Below, piece after piece: positions 51,010 to 59,566 of a stretch of 64,000 nucleotides of DNA (position 1 is its first letter; each line of letters starts with the position of its first letter). Made by a program: the position numbers and the translations under genes. Source of the DNA: Chryseobacterium aahli. GTDB taxonomy: Bacteria; Bacteroidota; Bacteroidia; Flavobacteriales; Weeksellaceae. The notes under the pieces were generated by a model. That model was not told the DNA's origin and searched no databases. It saw nothing but the letters and a program-made list of their open reading frames with translations. Where the stretch lies: the NCBI RefSeq assembly GCF_022699665.1, contig NZ_JALDNB010000010.1, positions 62,001 through 126,000 of the forward strand, written 5' to 3'.

Positions 51010-52214
51010 TGCCAATGCTTCATACCTTTTTTTGTAATAGTTTACATCCTAGATCTTTTAAAGAGAAATCTGATCAGGTGATGGAAATCCATTATTATAA
51101 AAATGATAATCTTCTGTTTTCAACTTTTTACGAAAACTCAAAATTGGTTAAGAAGTTTGATTTTGAAAGTAAAGAAAGGTCTAAATCTGTTTTAAAATAC
51201 TATCAGAATTATCATTTTAAAACTGTTTATGCTGAATCAGGCGAAATTTCTTCCATGCATATAAGTATCAATAATATTTTTAATGATAATGGAAGAGCAA
51301 ACTATCAAATTAAGTCAGAAAATGATTGGAAAATACAAATATTAGAAAACGGAATTCAGGAAATAAGGCTCGATTATGAAGGAGTAAATATTAATTATTG
51401 TTTTCAGAATGAGAATTTGATTAAGTTGATTTTTGAAATTGCTGAATATGAGGATTCCTATATTATTAATGCAAACTATGATAATTTAGGAAGGATAATA
51501 AAAAAGGTTAAAGAATTCCCTAAACATGGTTTTTCCGAGGTAACATTGTTTGACTATGAAGATGATTTAGTCATAGAGAAATCAAATGAAAAGAGTTTTC
51601 AAATAAAAAGATATGATCACAAAAACCGACCTTTAGTAATTGTAGACTTTAATAATCATGAAGATAAGTTGGATCTTATTAAAAAATATGTAAGAAATTC
51701 AAATGAAGAAAATTTAATTCCGATTATGAAATTGATTCATCTCGAAACTTTTAAATATGATCAATTTGATAATCAGACTGCCCATGATATAAAATATTAT
51801 AGACCAGATTTTTCAAAAGAACGGTTAACTTCATATATTGAGGATTATGTTTATTATGATCGATATAATATTAATTATGGACATTATTATTGTAAAACAA
51901 AGGATGATTATGATGATGATTCTGAATCTCTTTCTACACTTGAATATTTCGAAAACAAAGTGTATCAGTATAATGATGGGGATTTAGAAGCAATTCATCA
52001 TATAAAAAATGAGAAGAAAATAAAATCTGAGTATTTTAGTAAAGAATATAATTTTGAAAAACTAAAAGAAGACAGAAATGGCAAAATAAGTATGAATGAT
52101 GTTTGTGTACTTGAAAAGTATGATGAATTTGGAAATGCCGTAGAATCTTTTGTTCACAATAAAATTACAGGAAATATAGACAACTATAAGGTTGAAATAA
52201 TTTTTAAAGATTAA
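51009..52214 (+). CDS. Unknown 401-residue protein with degenerate YD/RHS-like motifs
   Basis: The start codon overlaps the stop of the hydrolase gene (TAATG), so translation is probably coupled. There is no signal peptide or membrane segment, so it is likely cytoplasmic. The protein is rich in Tyr, Asp, Glu, Lys and Asn. Repeats resembling YD elements recur: NYDNLGRIIKKVKE near residue 156, RYDHKNRPLVIVDF near 201, KYDQFDNQTAHDIKYY near 253 and EKYDEFGNAVES near 369. A run KTKDDYDDDSES is near 300. No family was recognised. It is unlike the exported proteins around it and may be a recent insertion in the locus. Confidence 0.6.
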   Translation: MPMLHTFFCNSLHPRSFKEKSDQVMEIHYYKNDNLLFSTFYENSKLVKKFDFESKERSKSVLKYYQNYHFKTVYAESGEISSMHISINNIFNDNGRANYQIKSENDWKIQILENGIQEIRLDYEGVNINYCFQNENLIKLIFEIAEYEDSYIINANYDNLGRIIKKVKEFPKHGFSEVTLFDYEDDLVIEKSNEKSFQIKRYDHKNRPLVIVDFNNHEDKLDLIKKYVRNSNEENLIPIMKLIHLETFKYDQFDNQTAHDIKYYRPDFSKERLTSYIEDYVYYDRYNINYGHYYCKTKDDYDDDSESLSTLEYFENKVYQYNDGDLEAIHHIKNEKKIKSEYFSKEYNFEKLKEDRNGKISMNDVCVLEKYDEFGNAVESFVHNKITGNIDNYKVEIIFKD

Positions 52215-52250
52215 AACAAAAAGAAAAATATAATTTAAGAAGATAGATAT

Positions 52251-54578
52251 ATGAGAAAGTTAATTGTAATCGCCACTTTGGCACTTGCGCCGATGTTTTC
52301 GGCACAGGAAATGGTCACGAAGCCCGTTCAGTCTTATCAGACTGCGCAGTATCAGGCAAAGAAAAAAGCTTTTGTTGATGCGCTTTTGGCTAAAATGACC
52401 TTAGACGAAAAAATCGGACAGCTGAATTTACCAAGTTCAGGCGATTTTACAACCGGTTTGGCTAAAAGTTCAGACATCGGGAAAAAGGTTGAACAAGGAT
52501 TAGTCGGTGGACTTTTCAATATAAAAGGTGCTGAAAAAATTAAAGCCGTTCAGAAAGTTGCGGTAGAAAACAGCCGTTTGAAGATTCCTTTGATTTTCGG
52601 GATGGATGTTATTCATGGATATGAAACAACGTTCCCGATTCCATTAGGATTAGCCGCTTCTTGGGATATGAACTTAGTTCAGCAATCTGCAAGAGTGGCC
52701 GCAAGAGAAGCTGCAGCAGACGGGATCAACTGGACGTTCTCGCCGATGGTAGACATTTCCCGCGAACCAAGATGGGGAAGAGTTTCTGAAGGTTCGGGAG
52801 AAGACCCATACTTAGGAAGTGAAATTTCTAAAAATATGGTCTACGGTTACCAAGGAAAAGATTTAGCAAATGGAACTAATATTTTAGCGTGTGTAAAACA
52901 CTTTGCATTGTACGGAGCTGGTGAAGCCGGTAGAGATTACAATACCGTGGATATGAGCCATGTGAGAATGTTTAACGAATATTTTCCACCCTATAAAGCA
53001 GCTGTTGATGCAGGAGTTGCTTCTGTAATGGCTTCGTTCAATGAAGTTGACGGAGTTCCGGCAACCGGTAACAGATGGCTGCAGACTGAAGTGCTGAGAA
53101 ATCAGTGGAAATTCAAAGGTTTTGTGGTAACAGATTACACCGGAATCAACGAAATGGTCGACCACGGAATGGGAGATCTTCAGCAGGTTTCGGCTTTGGC
53201 TTTGAAAGCTGGAGTTGATATGGATATGGTTGGAGAAGGTTTTTTAACCACATTAAAAAAATCTTTATCTGAAGGAAAAGTTACACAGGCAGAAATTGAT
53301 TTAGCCGCAAAAAGAATTCTGGAAGCGAAATATGATTTAGGATTATTCGATAATCCTTACAAACACGGAGATGTTAAACTAGCGGCAAAAGAGGTTTACA
53401 ATATGGAAAACCGTAATATTGCCAGAAGTGCTGCTGCTCAGTCGATGGTTTTAATGAAAAATGAAAACCAGGTTTTACCTCTGAAAAAATCAGGAACGGT
53501 TGCTGTTATTGGCCCATTGGTGAACAATTCTATGAATATGCCAGGAACCTGGAGCGTTGCTTCAAAACATGCTAATGCAATCAATCTGATGCAGGGTCTT
53601 CAGGCTAATTATGGGAAAGATGTAAAATTCCTTTCTGCAAAAGGAGCGAACATTGATTATGATGCTAAATTAGAAGATATTTATGCTGCTCACGGTAAAA
53701 AAACCGACAGAGACAACCGCTCCAAAGAAGCTTTATTGAAAGAAGCTGTTGAAGTTGCAAGTAAAGCGGATGTAATTGTTTTAGCTATCGGAGAATCTGC
53801 CGAAATGAGTGGAGAATCTTCTTCAAGAACTGAAATTACAATTCCTCAGTCTCAGGTTGATTTGTTAAATGAATTAAAGAAGACGGGAAAGCCAATCGCA
53901 GTCGTGCTTTTCACGGGTCGTCCTTTGGCACTAACCAATGTAAAAGATGCTCCTGATGCTATTTTGAATACTTGGTTCGCAGGTTCAGAAGCTGGAAATG
54001 CCATCGCAGATGTTTTGTTTGGAAAAGTAAATCCTTCAGGAAAATTGCCGATGACGTTCCCGAGAAGTTTAGGGCAGGTTCCAATTTATTATAATGCTAA
54101 AAATACAGGTCGTCCATTAGATCAGAAATTGGTTGATAAATGTGAGTATCAAAGGTTCCGTTCAAATTATATGGATGAGTGTAATACGCCGTTGTATCCG
54201 TTTGGATACGGTTTGAGTTATACCAAATTCAACTATTCTGACGTGACGGTTTCTAATGCTAATCCAAAAGGAAATCAAACGGTTCAGGCTTCGGTTACTG
54301 TGACCAATTCTGGAAATTATGATGGAGCAGAAGTGGTTCAGTTATACATAAGAGATTTAGTAGGAACCATCACAAGACCTGTAAAAGAGTTGAAAGGTTT
54401 CCAAAAAGTTATGCTGAAAAAAGGTGAATCTAAAAAAGTAACTTTTGACATCACTCCGGAAAATCTTAAATTCTATAACGGAGATTTAAAGTATGATTGG
54501 GAAGCCGGAGAATTTGATATTATGATCGGAACCAATTCTGAGGATGTAAAGCATTCAAAAATCAATTGGACAAAATAA
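52251..54578 (+). CDS. bglX: GH3 family beta-glucosidase
   Basis: 775 residues with signal peptide (IATLALAPMFSAQ). The GH3 barrel begins with KMTLDEKIGQL; the catalytic nucleophile is Asp295 in GFVVTDYTG, with KHFALYGAGEAGRDYN upstream. The second domain has ESAEMSGESSSRTEI, where the acid/base is usually found, and a fibronectin III-like domain (about 660-775) closes the protein (GAEVVQLYIRDLVGTITRP, KELKGFQKV). It resembles E. coli BglX and Bacteroides GH3 enzymes acting on sophoro-oligosaccharides. With GH144 upstream it would convert beta-1,2-oligoglucan to glucose in the periplasm. Confidence 0.92.
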   Translation: MRKLIVIATLALAPMFSAQEMVTKPVQSYQTAQYQAKKKAFVDALLAKMTLDEKIGQLNLPSSGDFTTGLAKSSDIGKKVEQGLVGGLFNIKGAEKIKAVQKVAVENSRLKIPLIFGMDVIHGYETTFPIPLGLAASWDMNLVQQSARVAAREAAADGINWTFSPMVDISREPRWGRVSEGSGEDPYLGSEISKNMVYGYQGKDLANGTNILACVKHFALYGAGEAGRDYNTVDMSHVRMFNEYFPPYKAAVDAGVASVMASFNEVDGVPATGNRWLQTEVLRNQWKFKGFVVTDYTGINEMVDHGMGDLQQVSALALKAGVDMDMVGEGFLTTLKKSLSEGKVTQAEIDLAAKRILEAKYDLGLFDNPYKHGDVKLAAKEVYNMENRNIARSAAAQSMVLMKNENQVLPLKKSGTVAVIGPLVNNSMNMPGTWSVASKHANAINLMQGLQANYGKDVKFLSAKGANIDYDAKLEDIYAAHGKKTDRDNRSKEALLKEAVEVASKADVIVLAIGESAEMSGESSSRTEITIPQSQVDLLNELKKTGKPIAVVLFTGRPLALTNVKDAPDAILNTWFAGSEAGNAIADVLFGKVNPSGKLPMTFPRSLGQVPIYYNAKNTGRPLDQKLVDKCEYQRFRSNYMDECNTPLYPFGYGLSYTKFNYSDVTVSNANPKGNQTVQASVTVTNSGNYDGAEVVQLYIRDLVGTITRPVKELKGFQKVMLKKGESKKVTFDITPENLKFYNGDLKYDWEAGEFDIMIGTNSEDVKHSKINWTK

Positions 54579-54587
54579 ATTCTATAT

Positions 54588-54611
54588 AAAGCCATTCGAA
54601 AGAGTGGCTTT
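54588..54611 (+). terminator. Intrinsic terminator at the end of the PUL
   Basis: A 10-bp stem (AAAGCCATTC / GAGTGGCTTT, one G-T pair) closed by a GAAA tetraloop and followed by TTTTATAT. Confidence 0.85.
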
Positions 54612-54649
54612 TTTATATCTTAGATAAACTTAAAAACTTATATTTAATT

Positions 54650-55036
54650 ATGAAAAAATCAATTTTATTCAGTGCAATGTTATTGAGCTCTTTTGCATTT
54701 GCCCAAAAAGTTGGAGGTGATAAGGATGTTCATGGCTGTAAAGGCTCTGCCGGCTACACGTATTCACAAGTGAAAAAAGATTGTGTAAGAGTTTTTGAAC
54801 AGAAAATTAAACTCACCGAAGTAAAACCAAAAGGAAGCTCAACTTCAATGACCGCCATAATTTTCAGCAAAGACATGAAAAAAGCTGAGGTTTTCCTTCC
54901 AGAACAAAATACCGGAAGTTTAATCTTAACAAAACTTGGAAAAGGGAAAGTCTGGAAGAATGGTAAATATATTTTGGCTCCTTATAAAAAGACGGGTTAT
55001 CAGTTGAAAAAAGATAATGTGGTAATTTACCAATAA
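54650..55036 (+). CDS. Small periplasmic or secreted hypothetical protein
   Basis: 128 residues with signal peptide (SILFSAMLLSSFAFAQ). A Cys-containing segment (KDVHGCKGSAGYTYSQVKKD, then CVRVFEQ) is followed by strands TAIIFSKDMKKAEVFLPEQN and LAPYKKTGYQLKKDNVVIYQ. It is basic overall. The family was not recognised, although similar short proteins are frequent in Flavobacteriia. It has its own unit after the PUL terminator and is convergent with mntH, 6 bp away. Confidence 0.65.
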   Translation: MKKSILFSAMLLSSFAFAQKVGGDKDVHGCKGSAGYTYSQVKKDCVRVFEQKIKLTEVKPKGSSTSMTAIIFSKDMKKAEVFLPEQNTGSLILTKLGKGKVWKNGKYILAPYKKTGYQLKKDNVVIYQ

Positions 55037-55042
55037 GTTAAA

Positions 55043-56380
55043 TTATTCCCCGAAAAAAGTTTGGTACAAAAGATATAGATTCAAAATAATAATAACAGCA
55101 GTAATAATCCAAACACAGATTTTTAGAAACGGTTTATTCACAAAATCACCCATTTTTCCTTTATCACTGGTAAACATAACAAGCGGAACTACGGCAAAGC
55201 TTAGCTGCATTGATAAGATCACTTGGCTCAAAACCAGCAGGTCTGTCGTTCCCTTTTCACCATAAATAATGGTTACAATCAATGCTGGAATTACGGCAAT
55301 TAATCGGGTAATAAGTCTTCTAAGCCAAGGTTTTAATCTGATATTTAAGAAGCCTTCCATTACGATTTGTCCGGCAAGTGTTCCTGTCAAGGTAGAATTT
55401 TGTCCTGAAGCTAAAAGTGCAATCGCAAAAGCAATACTTGCCATTGATGCTCCCAAAATCGGGGTCAACATTTTGTACGCATCATGAATATCTGCAATGT
55501 GTTCGTTTCCGGTCGTGTGAAAAGTTGCTGCGGCCAAAATTAAGATGGCTGCATTGATAAAAAACGCCAATAATAAGGAAACTGTGCTGTCTAAGGTTGC
55601 AAATTTTATTGCTTCTTTTTTTCCTTCTTTGTCTCGAGTATAATCTCTGGTCTGAACGATGCTGCTGTGGAGATACAGATTGTGCGGCATTACGGTGGCT
55701 CCTAAAATTCCGATACCAATGTAGAGCATTGCGGGATTGGTAATGATTTCTTTTTGAGGAATTAATCCACCTAAAATAGCATTGATTTCAGGTTTAGAAA
55801 TAATAATTTCATACCCGAAACAAACCAAAATAATAAACATTAATCCTGCGACAATACTTTCTATCCATCGGAAACCTTTTGCCTGAAGCATTAAAATAAT
55901 CAAGACATCAATTGTGGTAATCACAATTCCCCATGTCAGAGGGATTCCAAAAAGTAAATTTAAAGCAATTGCAGAACCGATGACTTCTGCCAAATCGCAG
56001 GCGGCAATAGCAATTTCACAAAATACCCAAAGAATAAAATTAGTGGTGGGTTTAAAATGATCTCTACAAGCCTGAGCAAGATCTCTTTCTGCAACTACAC
56101 CCAATTTTACCGATAAATGCTGTAAAACCATCGCAAAGATATTCGAAATTAAAACAACAGAAAGTAGAGTGTACCCGAATTGTGAACCACCGGCAATATC
56201 GGTTGCCCAGTTTCCGGGATCCATATAACCAACGGCAACCATCAAACCTGGACCTGCAAATGCCAAATACTTCCTCCAAAAACCTGAACCTTTAGGTATA
56301 GAAATTGAGGAAAATACCTCTGGTAATGAGTGTGATGTTTTATCTTTTCGCCAAGCGTTTTTCATATCGAATTTCATCAT
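55043..56380 (-). CDS. mntH: Nramp-family divalent metal transporter
   Basis: 445 residues with eleven membrane helices. The metal-binding DPGNWATD motif is in helix 1 (near residue 50) and the helix 6 motif is ATVMPHNLYLHSS; both are hallmarks of H+-coupled Mn2+/Fe2+ importers. Starts at residue 1 (56380) or the second Met (56377) are both possible. A TTAG/CTAA inverted repeat overlaps the start region and suggests metal control by a DtxR/MntR-type repressor. Confidence 0.93.
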   Translation of the reverse strand: MMKFDMKNAWRKDKTSHSLPEVFSSISIPKGSGFWRKYLAFAGPGLMVAVGYMDPGNWATDIAGGSQFGYTLLSVVLISNIFAMVLQHLSVKLGVVAERDLAQACRDHFKPTTNFILWVFCEIAIAACDLAEVIGSAIALNLLFGIPLTWGIVITTIDVLIILMLQAKGFRWIESIVAGLMFIILVCFGYEIIISKPEINAILGGLIPQKEIITNPAMLYIGIGILGATVMPHNLYLHSSIVQTRDYTRDKEGKKEAIKFATLDSTVSLLLAFFINAAILILAAATFHTTGNEHIADIHDAYKMLTPILGASMASIAFAIALLASGQNSTLTGTLAGQIVMEGFLNIRLKPWLRRLITRLIAVIPALIVTIIYGEKGTTDLLVLSQVILSMQLSFAVVPLVMFTSDKGKMGDFVNKPFLKICVWIITAVIIILNLYLLYQTFFGE

Positions 56381-56399
56381 TGTTAGAAATGACTAACAA
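56380..56399 (-). promoter_or_regulatory. Candidate DtxR/MntR operator at the mntH start
   Basis: TTGTTAG-N6-CTAACAA is a perfect 7-bp inverted repeat that reaches the first base of the mntH start codon. DtxR/IdeR/MntR operators share TTAG...CTAA half-sites. No such regulator gene lies in the window. Confidence 0.55.
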
Positions 56400-56441
56400 A
56401 TTTAATTAAATAATTGAAATAGAAAAGGAGTTCACATAAAA

Positions 56442-56468
56442 AATCCCGAAAAATATTCTTTCGGGATT
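56442..56468 (-). terminator. Intrinsic terminator of the OmpA-domain gene
   Basis: A 10-bp perfect stem (AATCCCGAAA / TTTCGGGATT) with a 7-nt loop; on the minus strand it is followed by TTTTATG. It lies between the OmpA-domain gene stop and mntH. Confidence 0.78.
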
Positions 56469-56490
56469 CAATTTTAATTTAGATATAAGT

Positions 56491-57816
56491 TTATTTTGCG
56501 AATCTGACAGACATTTTTCTGTCAACAGCTCTTTCTTCGTTAGAAGCTGCTGCGTCTACTTTTGCGAACTCGCTTCCGTAACCGTCTGCTGCAATCACTT
56601 GTGCTCCTACACCTTGTTTTCCTAACCAATCTTTAATATAATTGGCTCTGTCTGCAGAAAGCTTTTTATTTTTTGCTTCGTCACCAGTTTTATCTGTATA
56701 GCCTCCAATTTTAATTTTAGCATCCGGATAAGCTTTTAAAATTGCTACCAAGTTTTGTAACTGTCCTTCAGAACCAGCTTCCAAAGTATTTGCACTTCCG
56801 ATTTTGAAGTTTACATGGTCAAAATCATACCATTTGGTTTTTAAAGCATCATCGTTTGCTGCATTTTTATAAGCGTCTGACTTCAAGAAAGTAATCATCT
56901 GATCTTCCATTCCTCCTTTGTAACCTTTCAATGAAGTTCCGTTTAAATCGATGTTTTCATCCACTCTGGTAGTTGTCATGGTCGTTGCAGTATCATTTTG
57001 CATTGAAGCACTATCGTTTGTTGTATTTAAACTATCGCCAGCAACCGCTGTTGTTGTAGTGGTTTCTTTTTTCTCACATTGCTTCCAAAGAAAATATCCG
57101 GCGGCAATTAATAATAATAAAGGTAAAAGCCATTTCCAGATTGATCCGCCATCTGAAGTTGTAGATCTATCCGGGAAAGTTCCGCCATCAGCTACACTTT
57201 TTGTAACCTCAATCTTTTTCTCTTCATGCGGAGTAGGATTTGGAAGAGGAGTAGTCGGTGTAGTTTTGATGGTGTCGTTATCATTATCAAACTTGTAGCC
57301 TTTTGCCCAATCTCCAACATTTAATGATGCTAAAGATAGACCTGCTGGCAATAATGATGAAACAATACCCTTCTGATCATTCAATAAACCTGAAATTCCT
57401 GATTGGTCAAGGTTATTATCAGCTGCATACTTTCCTACAGAACCTACAGTGGCTCCGGTTACTAAATTTAGTAAAGAAGCGGATGAATTATTACTGATTC
57501 CTGCATAGGTTGAAATAGAATTAACCAAACCGCTCAGTTTATCACCAAAAATTGATGCTAACAAACTTTGTACCCAAGTATTTTCTGAAGCCAATCCTAA
57601 AAGATTTCCTAAAACTCCTTGAGAAGGAGCGCCAGTAATTGCATCTAAAACAGCCGGATTAGATGAATTGTTTGCCAAACCTCCCACAACTGCGGGTAAC
57701 AAACCTCCGATGGCTTTTGAAATACCAGATTCACTTTCGCCCAATTGCGAAGCAGCTTGCGTTACCAATGCAGAACCAAGCTGTCCTTTAATTAAATCGA
57801 TGATGTTTAATGACAT
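56491..57816 (-). CDS. DUF937-OmpA family protein
   Basis: 441 residues. An N-terminal DUF937 domain (about 1-175: QAASQLGESESGISKAIGGL, VVGGLANNSSNPAVLDAI) is followed by a linker, a transmembrane anchor WKWLLPLLLLIAAGYFLWKQ near 228 and an OmpA C-terminal domain (about 330-441: LEAGSEGQLQNLVAILKAYP, then IKIGGYTDKTGDEAKNKKLS, and NEERAVDRKMSVRF) that binds peptidoglycan. The orientation with an inner-membrane anchor and periplasmic OmpA domain suggests envelope organisation. There is no signal peptide, so DUF937 would be cytoplasmic. Confidence 0.9.
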   Translation of the reverse strand: MSLNIIDLIKGQLGSALVTQAASQLGESESGISKAIGGLLPAVVGGLANNSSNPAVLDAITGAPSQGVLGNLLGLASENTWVQSLLASIFGDKLSGLVNSISTYAGISNNSSASLLNLVTGATVGSVGKYAADNNLDQSGISGLLNDQKGIVSSLLPAGLSLASLNVGDWAKGYKFDNDNDTIKTTPTTPLPNPTPHEEKKIEVTKSVADGGTFPDRSTTSDGGSIWKWLLPLLLLIAAGYFLWKQCEKKETTTTTAVAGDSLNTTNDSASMQNDTATTMTTTRVDENIDLNGTSLKGYKGGMEDQMITFLKSDAYKNAANDDALKTKWYDFDHVNFKIGSANTLEAGSEGQLQNLVAILKAYPDAKIKIGGYTDKTGDEAKNKKLSADRANYIKDWLGKQGVGAQVIAADGYGSEFAKVDAAASNEERAVDRKMSVRFAK

Positions 57817-57886
57817 AATAAATTATTTGAGATTAATGTGTTATAAATTTAAACAAAAATCTATCCAAATGTTGATTTCAAAAAAA

Positions 57887-57921
57887 AAATCTTTAAAAAT
57901 CACTAGAATTTTTAAAGATTT
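57887..57921 (-). terminator. Intrinsic terminator of proS
   Basis: A 14-bp perfect AT-rich stem with a 7-nt loop; on the minus strand it is followed by a run of T. It lies between the proS stop and the OmpA-domain gene. Confidence 0.72.
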
Positions 57922-57943
57922 GTTAATTATAAGTTATTGAATT

Positions 57944-59419
57944 TTAGTATGCTTTTGCGTATAAAACACGTCTCTTAGATGGTTTTCCGGAAATCATAGA
58001 AATACCTTCTTCAATATCATCATCCAAAGGAATACAACGTATTGTGGCTTTAGTTTCTTCTTTTATTTGTGCTTCTTCCTCGTCAGTTCCGTCCCAATGT
58101 GCATAAATGAAACCTCCTTTTTCTTCTAAAACTTTTTTAAATTCTTCATAAGAGTCAACTTTTGTAATGTTGTCTTTTCTGAAATCGAAAGCCTTAGTGT
58201 ACATATCTTGTTGGATAGTTTTCAATAAATCTTCAATATAAGAATCTAAACCTTCCAACGGACGAGTTTCTTTGGTAAGAGTATCTCTTCTTGCAATCTC
58301 AACAGATTTATTTTCTAAATCTCTTTGACCCATTGCGATTCTCAAAGGCACACCTTTCAGTTCGTACTCAGCAAATTTCCATCCCGGTTTGTTTTGAGTA
58401 TCATCATCAAATTTTACAGAAATTCCTTTTAATTTTAATTTATTTTGAATTTCTAAAGCGACTTCGCTGATTTGATTCAACTGCTCTTCACCTTTAAAAA
58501 TAGGTACAATCACAACCTGAATCGGAGCCAATGTCGGAGGTAAAACCAATCCGAAATCATCAGAATGCGTCATAATCAAAGCACCCATCAAACGGGTTGA
58601 AGTTCCCCAAGATGTTGCCCAAGCATGTTCTATTTTTCCTTCTTTGTTGGTAAATTTCACATCGAATGCTTTTGCGAAATTCTGTCCTAAGAAGTGAGAT
58701 GTTCCAGCCTGAAGTGCTTTCCCGTCCTGCATCAATGCTTCGATACAATACGTGTCATCAGCTCCTGCAAATCTTTCAGAAGGAGTTTTTACACCCATTA
58801 CAACCGGCATTGCCATGAATTTTTCAGCAAAATCTGAATACACATTATTCATTTTCACTGCCTCTTCTAAAGCTTCATCTTTTGTAGCGTGAGCAGTGTG
58901 ACCTTCCTGCCACAAAAACTCAGAAGTTCTTAAAAACAAACGGGTTCTCATTTCCCAACGAACAACATTTGCCCATTGATTAATTAAAATTGGCAAATCT
59001 CTGTAAGATTGAATCCAACCTTTATAGGTATTCCAGATGATTGCTTCAGAAGTAGGACGAACAATTAATTCTTCCTCTAATTTTGCATCAGGATCTACCA
59101 TTAATTTCCCTGGATTATCAGGATCATTTTTTAGACGATAATGAGTTACGATTGCACATTCTTTGGCAAAACCTTCAGCATTTTTTTCTTCAGCCTCAAA
59201 TAAACTTTTGGGAACGAATAAGGGGAAGTAAGCGTTAACGTGACCTGTCTCTTTGAATCTTTTATCCATTTCGTCACGCATTTTTTCCCAGATTGCATAT
59301 CCGTATGGTTTGATAACCATAGATCCTCGCACGCCGGAGTTTTCAGCTAAATCTGCTTTTACAACCAATTCATTATACCATTTGCTATAATCTTCGCTTC
59401 TTGAGGTTAATTTTGCCAT
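57944..59419 (-). CDS. proS: Prolyl-tRNA synthetase (archaeal/eukaryotic-like type)
   Basis: 491 residues. Class II motif 2 ([20 protein letters not shown]) and motif 3 ([14 protein letters not shown] region followed by the anticodon-binding domain) are recognisable, with TSEAIIW and [14 protein letters not shown] in the active site. It lacks the large editing insertion between motifs 2 and 3 found in E. coli-type ProRS and ends in the short zinc-like domain closing with Tyr (LYAKAY), as in the archaeal/eukaryotic form usual for Bacteroidota. It charges tRNA-Pro. Confidence 0.95.
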   Translation of the reverse strand: MAKLTSRSEDYSKWYNELVVKADLAENSGVRGSMVIKPYGYAIWEKMRDEMDKRFKETGHVNAYFPLFVPKSLFEAEEKNAEGFAKECAIVTHYRLKNDPDNPGKLMVDPDAKLEEELIVRPTSEAIIWNTYKGWIQSYRDLPILINQWANVVRWEMRTRLFLRTSEFLWQEGHTAHATKDEALEEAVKMNNVYSDFAEKFMAMPVVMGVKTPSERFAGADDTYCIEALMQDGKALQAGTSHFLGQNFAKAFDVKFTNKEGKIEHAWATSWGTSTRLMGALIMTHSDDFGLVLPPTLAPIQVVIVPIFKGEEQLNQISEVALEIQNKLKLKGISVKFDDDTQNKPGWKFAEYELKGVPLRIAMGQRDLENKSVEIARRDTLTKETRPLEGLDSYIEDLLKTIQQDMYTKAFDFRKDNITKVDSYEEFKKVLEEKGGFIYAHWDGTDEEEAQIKEETKATIRCIPLDDDIEEGISMISGKPSKRRVLYAKAY

Positions 59420-59492
59420 TAATTTTATTTTAATATTTTTAACTTTTCTCTATTATTGTAATCTAAAAATAAAAATCTATTTTTGATAGATA

Positions 59493-59521
59493 TTTGTAAC
59501 CAATAATTTGGTATATTTTTG
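59493..59521 (+). promoter_or_regulatory. Candidate promoter of the Gly/Trp-rich lipoprotein gene
   Basis: TTTG (59493-59496), a 17-bp spacer and TATTTTTG (59514-59521) match the TTG / TAnnTTTG consensus, 45 nt before the ATG at 59567. Confidence 0.6.
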
Positions 59522-59566
59522 GTACAGATTGCAAATATAATTTAAATTAAAAATTTTTACATTATC

